A DNA stretch of 64,000 bases from contig JAHBWD010000039.1 of NCBI GenBank assembly GCA_019637175.1, forward strand, positions 1-64,000. The letters run 5' to 3'. Under the pieces are notes generated by a model that had not been told where the DNA came from, did no database searches, and saw only the letters and a list, made by a program, of their open reading frames with translations. Shown piece by piece: positions 58,752-64,000 of the stretch (position 1 is its first letter; each line of letters starts with the position of its first letter). A program made the position numbers and the translations under genes. The DNA is from Labilithrix sp. GTDB lineage: Bacteria > Myxococcota_A > Polyangia > Polyangiales > Polyangiaceae.

Positions 58752-59837
58752 ATGCGAGCGGGCCTGTCGTCGACGATCTTTCTCTTCGCTTGCGCGAGCT
58801 ACGCGTGCGCGGGCGCCAAGGCGCCCGAGCCGAGCCTCACGCTCATGGACCGAACGACGGCGGGCGCGAACCGCTGCGTCGTCACGAAGAGCCACACGCG
58901 CCCCTTCGTCATCGAGTGGGACGCGACCGATCTCTCGATGTTCGAGGCGAAGGCGGCGCACGACACCGTCTTCGTCCGCTACGAGGGCTGTCACCTCACG
59001 GTGCTCGACTGCTCCGACGCGTCGCTGCGGGGCAAGCTCGGCGCGTACCGGCCGCCGGAGTGGACGAGCGGCGGCGTCGAGGGCTTCGACATGTCGACCG
59101 AGCAGGAGCTCTACGCGCAGCTTCCCCTCGGTGCGGCGTCGCTCTCGGGCAGGCTCGACGCGGGCGAAGCGCTCCGCCTGCGATACTTCGTGAGCGGCGT
59201 CTCCATCGCGACGCGCGACGCGATCCATCGCGGCGAGCTGCCCGCGCGCTGCACGAGCGCCACGCACTTCGTCGAGGCCTACAACCTCGGCGCGTTCGAG
59301 CTCGCGTCGCGATCGCGCACGCAAGCGGGCATGAGCGCCAGCGTCGGCGGCTTCGGCGCCGGCGCGCGCGACGGCAAGGATCTCGCGGTCCTCAAGCGCG
59401 GCGGTGAGCTCGACGCGTGCCGCGACGAGGCCTCGCGCGCGACGAAGCGCTGTCAGGTGCCGATCCGGATCACGCTGCGCGCGATCGACGACGGCGACGC
59501 GCCTCCCGCGCCTGCGCCGCGACCTTCGGGCGGCGACAAGATGACCGCGCTCCTCGAGGCCGGCGGCATCCGCAACGCCGCGATGCGCAAGCTCCAAGAC
59601 GGCGACGGCGCCGGATGCCTGCGCGATCTCGAGCGCGCCGCGGAGATCGATCCCGATCCCGAGCACGTCGAGATCGTCGCGCAGCTCCACGGCCAGTGCA
59701 CGATGAAGGCCGGCAAGTGCGACGCCGGCAAGGAGCTGTTGCGCGCGTACTACCGCCGCCTGTGGGGCAAGGCGTCGACGCCCGACGCGGTCGAGGCGAC
59801 GGTCAAGAGCCAGGCGCAGGCGCACTGCCCGCGGTGA
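58752..59837 (+). CDS. Lipoprotein, unknown, with beta-rich domain
   Basis: A 361-residue predicted lipoprotein (Cys14 in LFAC or Cys19 in SYAC). The mature part has RPFVIEWDATDLSMFEAKAA, RYEGCHLTVLDCSDASLRG and THFVEAYNLGAFELASRS, a set I have seen only in myxobacterial-type envelope proteins and cannot name. The C-terminal third is helical with Cys (GAGCLRDLERAAEID, CTMKAGKCDAGKELL), TPR-like. It converges with the monooxygenase-like gene (10 nt). Confidence 0.75.
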   Translation: MRAGLSSTIFLFACASYACAGAKAPEPSLTLMDRTTAGANRCVVTKSHTRPFVIEWDATDLSMFEAKAAHDTVFVRYEGCHLTVLDCSDASLRGKLGAYRPPEWTSGGVEGFDMSTEQELYAQLPLGAASLSGRLDAGEALRLRYFVSGVSIATRDAIHRGELPARCTSATHFVEAYNLGAFELASRSRTQAGMSASVGGFGAGARDGKDLAVLKRGGELDACRDEASRATKRCQVPIRITLRAIDDGDAPPAPAPRPSGGDKMTALLEAGGIRNAAMRKLQDGDGAGCLRDLERAAEIDPDPEHVEIVAQLHGQCTMKAGKCDAGKELLRAYYRRLWGKASTPDAVEATVKSQAQAHCPR

Positions 59838-59847
59838 CCGACCCGCT

Positions 59848-61188
59848 TCAGCGGTTCATCACGGCGAGCGTGCCGATGCACATCTCGTCGGCGGTGCCTT
59901 CGCCGTAGGTCACGAGGCGCGGCGGCTGCCGCTTGCCGTCGACGAAGGGCTGGCCCTCGACGGAGTTGTCCCACTCGCACGTCACCTTGACGCGCTCGCC
60001 GACCTTCGCCTCGATCGGATCCTTGAAGCGATAGATGCCCTGCCAGTGGAAGTTCCACTTCGGGATGTGCAAGAGGCACTGCGAGCTCCCGTCGACGTGC
60101 ACGAGATCCATGCGGAACGATTTTCCGAGCAAGTGCTGGTGCGCCCACGCCGCGTAGATCAAGCCTTCCTTGACCTGACCGAGGTTCGCCGCTTGCGCGT
60201 TGCTCACGATGTCGCCCATGACGTCGCGCACGATCCGCTTTTCGCCCGGCGGCAGCGTGATCGTCCAGTCGCCCAGGATGAGCGAGCCCGGGATCTCGCT
60301 GACGATCTGCGGCGACTGCCACGCGATGATCGACGATCGATCGCTGCCGCGCCCGTTGGCGAAGTTGTAGTGGATCTGCACGACCATCGGCCAGTTGGGT
60401 ACGAGCCAGCCGCCGAGGCCGGGGCGCGGCGGCGCGACCGCGGTCATGCCCGGCACCCAGAAGCCCGCGGCGACCGCCTGCGAGACGCCGACGCCGCCGA
60501 AGCACGAGTAGCCGGGGCGCGGATCGTCGGCGTCGAGCTTGCGGAGCGCGCCTGCGCCCTCGGGAGGAACGACGTAGACGGTCGCGTGGTGCACCATGCG
60601 CGCGTTGCCCGGCTGGACGCCGACGGCGCTGACGCCGAGCGGCGCGGGCAGGCCGTGCTCGATGACGAAGCATCGGTAGTCGTCGTCGCCCGACGAAGGC
60701 GCGTCGTAGGTGAACGGGTTCTCGAACGTGTGCGTCGGCGCGCCGAGCACGCCGTAGGGTGACGGCGGCTCGCGCACCGGCTTGGGATCGCCGAGCGCCG
60801 CGCCGGTGTCGACCCAGCGCTTGACGAGATCGCGCTCGGCCTGAGGCATCACGCGCGGATCGTCGATCGGAGGACAGCCGTCTTCCGCCGTCGCCGGCAT
60901 CGGCGGCATCTGTCCGTCGGCCACGGCCGCGGCGATCCACTTCGCCTTCGGGATCACGTCGTCGGCGGTGACGAGAGAGAAGGGCGCGAGGTTGTTCGGC
61001 TGATGGCAGCGCGTGCAACGCTCGTGGAGGATGGGCTCGATCTCGCCGAAATAGGTCGGCGCCGCCCCGTTCGCGCCGGGGGGCGCGGACCCCGGCGGAG
61101 GCGACGGGGCGGAGCTGCCCGAGCAGGCGACGAGGCACGCAGCGACGGCGGCGACGGCGGCAAAGAGAACGAAAGCAAGGCGTTTCAT
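59848..61188 (-). CDS. Copper type II monooxygenase-like lipoprotein with CxxCH
   Basis: A 446-residue predicted lipoprotein (lipobox LVAC, Cys22). A c-type heme-like CTRCH (Cys58, Cys61, His62) opens a segment resembling a cytochrome c fragment. The rest resembles peptidylglycine/dopamine-type Cu(II) ascorbate-dependent monooxygenases: RMVHHATVYVVPP gives two adjacent His for one copper, MVVQIHYN another, and YAAWAHQHLLGKSFRMDLV the His-x-His. The oxidation target is unknown. It lies 61 nt downstream of the sulfatase gene in the same direction. Confidence 0.82.
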   Translation of the reverse strand: MKRLAFVLFAAVAAVAACLVACSGSSAPSPPPGSAPPGANGAAPTYFGEIEPILHERCTRCHQPNNLAPFSLVTADDVIPKAKWIAAAVADGQMPPMPATAEDGCPPIDDPRVMPQAERDLVKRWVDTGAALGDPKPVREPPSPYGVLGAPTHTFENPFTYDAPSSGDDDYRCFVIEHGLPAPLGVSAVGVQPGNARMVHHATVYVVPPEGAGALRKLDADDPRPGYSCFGGVGVSQAVAAGFWVPGMTAVAPPRPGLGGWLVPNWPMVVQIHYNFANGRGSDRSSIIAWQSPQIVSEIPGSLILGDWTITLPPGEKRIVRDVMGDIVSNAQAANLGQVKEGLIYAAWAHQHLLGKSFRMDLVHVDGSSQCLLHIPKWNFHWQGIYRFKDPIEAKVGERVKVTCEWDNSVEGQPFVDGKRQPPRLVTYGEGTADEMCIGTLAVMNR

Positions 61189-61249
61189 GGGGCGTTCTCG
61201 GTTGAGTGGAGGCAGGCCCCCGACATTATGAGACCGCACCGCCGTTGAG

Positions 61250-63520
61250 CTAGTTGAGCTCCGCGCCGCGGTCGATCGCGTGCTCGCGCATCGTCAGGCC
61301 GGGCGGTCCGGCGTGCGGGCCCGGGCGGATCCGCATCGTCGCGCGCTTGAAGCGTATCGCGACGTCCGTCGCGCCGACCCTGCGTCCCACCGAGCGCGCC
61401 TCGACCCACGTCAGCGGCCGATCGAAGGCGTACGTGTACCGCAAGACGGCCCGCTCGCCGCTCTTCAGCTCGAACGCCGGGGGCATCACGAGGACGACCT
61501 GGGCGTAGTTGGCGACGAGATCGTTCGTCCACACGACCTCGCCTCCCTCGCCTGACACCTCGAGCTCGAGATCGACGTCGACCACGGCTCCGGCCGGCAC
61601 CTCGAGGTACTGCCCCGCGAAGAGGAGCTGCCCCACCGTCTCTTCGACGCGAACGGGGACGACGCGATCGGAAGCGAGCGAAAGCTCGCGAAAGATCGAG
61701 ACCGGCTGGCCGGCCGCGCGCTCCTGGGCGGCGCGTAGGAACGCGACGTCGTCGCGCGACATCGGCGTGGTCGTCCGCTTCGGAGCGACGAAGGAGCCGC
61801 CCTCCGGATGGATGTGATCGCACGTGCCCATGTGCTCGTCGCACGACCAGACGTTTCGCTGGCGCCACCCCACCATGCCGACGGTGCGCTCGTTCTGGTT
61901 CGCGATGAGCACGCGCCGAGGCGTCGCGTACTGCCTGAACACGCTCCGCCCGATGAACGAGCTCGGCTCCTTCTCGAGCCCCACGAGATCGAGCACCGAG
62001 AGCGCCGTGTCGGTCTGCCCGAAGAGCTCGTCGACCACGAGCTGCGGCTTCCCGGGGAGGACGGCGATCATGAACGAGAGGTTCTGGGTGAGCAGCTTGC
62101 TGAGATCGTCGCCTTGCGACTCGTCGCCGTGCGACTCGTCGGAGGTGATGAGCACGGCCGTGTCTTCGAGCGCGCCGTCTTCTTCGAGACCACGAACGAG
62201 CTCCGCCACCGCGACGTCGGCGTATCTCGCCGCGCGTTCGAACGTGTCCGGCGGCCCGGGTGCTTCGAACGACGCCGGCACGGGGTAAGGGTGGTGCGTG
62301 CCGACCGTGAGCAGCGTCATCATCCACGGCTTCTGCTTCGCCCGCAGCTCGCCGACCATCTTGCGCGTTCGCTCGAAGAACGCGCGATCGTCGACGCCCC
62401 AGTTGCTCCGCGCGTACGACGCGTCGAACACCTCGCCTCCCATGGTCTGCGAGAAGCCGCTCTTGGGCATGAACGCGTCTTTCAACATGAACGCGAGCGG
62501 CGCCGCTTGGAGGAAGACGGTCTCGTAGCCGTTGCGTCGCAGCACGGCGGGCAGGCAATCGAGGCTCGGCCCCGCGGCGGCCTCGGTCATCTTCGAGGTC
62601 GCGGCGCCGAGCTTGTCGTAGTCGCCGCACAGCGACATGTAGAGGCCGCGGTTCGTCCCACGCTGGTGCGTGATGAAGTTGCGGAAGTAGACGTTCCGCC
62701 GGCCGATCGCGTCGAGCTCGTGCATCACGCCGGCGCCCGGGTGCTGGTGGAGCGCGGCGACGGACGGGAGATCCGTCCCCGAGACGCTCTCGAGCAGGAC
62801 GAGGAGCACGTTCGGCTTCGTTCCGCTCGCTCCGAACGGAAGGCGAGCGACACCGGCGAGATCGGCTCGGAAGAGCGCGTCGAGATCGCGCTGCTGATCG
62901 GCGGAGAGCGGCGCGGCTCCGCCCGCCGTCGTGGCGCGCACGAGATCCGACGCGTTGTTGGCGACGAAGTTCGTCTGCCGCCACGCGAACACCGCGCGAT
63001 CTGCGGGCCAGATCCCTGCGATGACGCCGGCGACGACGGCGGCGGGCAAGAACCGCTTCGCCGTCGCGACCCGACGAACGTTGGCGCGCTCGAGGCCGCG
63101 CCGCGCGATCACCACCATCACGAGGGGCAGCACCAAGCTCGCCGCGAAGAGCAAGCGGTTCGAAACGACGAGCGCCGAGCCCTTCACGAAGGTCGCGTCG
63201 CCGAGATAGCCGATCGACTGCCACGGCGGCACGGCGTTCAGCGTCTTCGTGAACTCGTAGCTCGCGTGATTCGCGATCGACCACGGAACGACGACGAGGA
63301 GCTGCCATCGCCTCCGTTCCATCATGACGAGCGCGACGGCGACGAGCACGGCGACGACGAGATCCGCGAGCAGGCCGTGCAGATCGGGCAGCCCCGGCAC
63401 GATCCGCTTCTCGACGAGCAGACCGAGGCGCGCCAGGAGCGGCGGCAGGAGCGCGGCGACGACGAGCGCGCCCTCGCGGCGCCTCGCGCGCAACCTCGTG
63501 GTGAGGCCGGAGAACGACAT
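61250..63520 (-). CDS. LtaS-type phosphoglycerol transferase/sulfatase-fold membrane enzyme
   Basis: A 756-residue protein. Five N-terminal membrane helices (to about 170) precede an extracellular sulfatase/alkaline-phosphatase-fold domain. Metal and nucleophile sites: Glu in VLLESVSGTD, Thr289 in HQRGTNRGLYMSL (where LtaS has its catalytic Thr) and Asp/His in LITSDESHGDE. FLQAAPLAFMLKDAFMPKSG is a family segment. It may transfer phosphoglycerol or another phospho-group to envelope glycans, like MdoB/OpgB in Gram-negatives. A beta-rich C-terminal extension of about 170 residues is unusual. A TAGAGT hexamer is 16 nt from the start. Confidence 0.86.
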   Translation of the reverse strand: MSFSGLTTRLRARRREGALVVAALLPPLLARLGLLVEKRIVPGLPDLHGLLADLVVAVLVAVALVMMERRRWQLLVVVPWSIANHASYEFTKTLNAVPPWQSIGYLGDATFVKGSALVVSNRLLFAASLVLPLVMVVIARRGLERANVRRVATAKRFLPAAVVAGVIAGIWPADRAVFAWRQTNFVANNASDLVRATTAGGAAPLSADQQRDLDALFRADLAGVARLPFGASGTKPNVLLVLLESVSGTDLPSVAALHQHPGAGVMHELDAIGRRNVYFRNFITHQRGTNRGLYMSLCGDYDKLGAATSKMTEAAAGPSLDCLPAVLRRNGYETVFLQAAPLAFMLKDAFMPKSGFSQTMGGEVFDASYARSNWGVDDRAFFERTRKMVGELRAKQKPWMMTLLTVGTHHPYPVPASFEAPGPPDTFERAARYADVAVAELVRGLEEDGALEDTAVLITSDESHGDESQGDDLSKLLTQNLSFMIAVLPGKPQLVVDELFGQTDTALSVLDLVGLEKEPSSFIGRSVFRQYATPRRVLIANQNERTVGMVGWRQRNVWSCDEHMGTCDHIHPEGGSFVAPKRTTTPMSRDDVAFLRAAQERAAGQPVSIFRELSLASDRVVPVRVEETVGQLLFAGQYLEVPAGAVVDVDLELEVSGEGGEVVWTNDLVANYAQVVLVMPPAFELKSGERAVLRYTYAFDRPLTWVEARSVGRRVGATDVAIRFKRATMRIRPGPHAGPPGLTMREHAIDRGAELN

Positions 63521-63565
63521 GCGGAGATCGCGCGATACTCTACATGGAGCCGTACGGAGGTCGAG

Positions 63566-63585
63566 CGTGCGCCAAGGTGCGCACG
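63566..63585. promoter_or_regulatory. Inverted repeat between divergent genes
   Basis: CGTGCGC-CAAGGT-GCGCACG, a 7-bp inverted repeat in the 116-nt gap between the sulfatase and the last lipoprotein. It is a possible operator or 5' hairpin. Confidence 0.35.
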
Positions 63586-63636
63586 ACGCGAGCGCGCAGA
63601 CCGTAAGGTCGTCCTCCCGCCCCTCGTTGGAGGCCC

Positions 63637-64000
63637 ATGACGCGTTCGCTCCTCGTCGTGGCCTCCTCGATCGTCCTCGCGGGTCTCGTGGGCTGCTCGG
63701 GCTCCCACCGAGACTCCGAGTTCCCCGATCGCCCGATCGTCATCGAGGATCGCGAGCGAGATCGCGACGATCGCGACGATCGTGACGAGGAGACCCGACG
63801 AACCGCGCTCCGGATCTTCGCCGCCGAGCAGCGCAGCGCGCTCGAGAGCCTCGACGACGAGACGCGCTTCGTCCGCGCCTCGTCGGGCACGGCGCGACGC
63901 GTGCGCGAGGCGATCGTCACGACCTCGCGCGCGCTCGGCGACATCGAGCACGACATTGCGACACTCGATCGCAGCATGGAGGACATGTCGCGCTCCGAGA
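63637..64000 (+). CDS. Lipoprotein, truncated by the window end
   Basis: At least 121 residues in one open frame from ATG 63637, preceded by GGAGG. The lipobox is LVGC (Cys20), then an Arg/Asp repeat (DRERDRDDRDDRDEE), then a predicted coiled coil (ALRIFAAEQRSALESLDDE, VREAIVTTSRALGDIEHDI). The 3' end lies outside the window. Function unknown. Confidence 0.75.
   Translation, partial: MTRSLLVVASSIVLAGLVGCSGSHRDSEFPDRPIVIEDRERDRDDRDDRDEETRRTALRIFAAEQRSALESLDDETRFVRASSGTARRVREAIVTTSRALGDIEHDIATLDRSMEDMSRSE

Overview
The window is about 70 % GC chromosomal DNA, densely packed with genes on both strands. It looks like a deltaproteobacterium of the myxobacterial (Polyangia) type. The evidence is the very large share of predicted lipoproteins (about 20 of 59 genes), Asp/Ala- and Ser/Gly-rich linkers behind lipoboxes, HWNG/DVW repeat and MopE-like DCNDxD proteins, a MYXO-CTERM-like tail, and an Omp85/TamB pair. 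No rRNA, tRNA, CRISPR array, transposase, phage or plasmid gene was seen. The longest stretch without a gene is about 205 bases (4161-4364), so no gap over 300 bases needs explaining.

Layout. 0-5.4 kb: a repeat lipoprotein, an LpoB/COG3014 lipoprotein pair, a MopE-like lipoprotein and a wrecked Uma2 gene. 5.5-12.8 kb: a DUF3817-like membrane protein, a VKOR-DsbA fusion, RNase R, an unknown protein, a CPA2 antiporter, an M15-like lipoprotein and an intact Uma2 protein. 12.8-17.2 kb: a GntR/FadR regulator translationally coupled to a C45-type acyltransferase/hydrolase, a class IV aminotransferase and a DnaJ/CbpA co-chaperone. 17.3-20.9 kb: an FGE-like lipoprotein facing a large metallophosphoesterase lipoprotein. 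21.0-30.6 kb: one long minus-strand unit with a lipidated TamA (TamL-like), TamB, a YqjE/holin-X-type protein, a small membrane protein, a degenerate M28 protein and a quinone reductase.

30.7-38.3 kb: small envelope proteins, RsgA, a lone winged-helix protein, a metallophosphoesterase with inserted membrane helices, a parvulin lipoprotein, a Cys-rich lipoprotein, a GFA protein and a five-S1-domain protein. 38.3-49.7 kb: an M15-like protein with a possible MYXO-CTERM, an SGNH hydrolase, a membrane/spermidine-synthase fusion, a beta-hydroxyacid dehydrogenase, an ECF sigma/anti-sigma pair, a double TerB protein, a PP2C phosphatase and a hemerythrin. 49.8-64 kb: an acyl-CoA dehydrogenase, a GT39-like glycosyltransferase, a vWA lipoprotein with a Ser-rich partner, Hsp20, several lipoproteins, a PatB-like lyase, a copper monooxygenase-like protein with a CxxCH heme motif, an LtaS-type sulfatase, and a lipoprotein cut by the window end.

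Most of the content is envelope biogenesis and surface lipoproteins, with housekeeping genes (rnr, rsgA, dnaJ-like, S1) between them. A regulatory theme recurs. Many genes at the head of a transcription unit have no Shine-Dalgarno sequence but carry a TANNNT hexamer 6-11 nt before the start codon, which suggests leaderless transcription. Internal operon genes use ATGA/GTGA overlaps or clear AGGAGG-type sites. No convincing new defence system was found. The most distinctive assembly is the lipidated TamA-TamB unit with its membrane-stress-type passengers.
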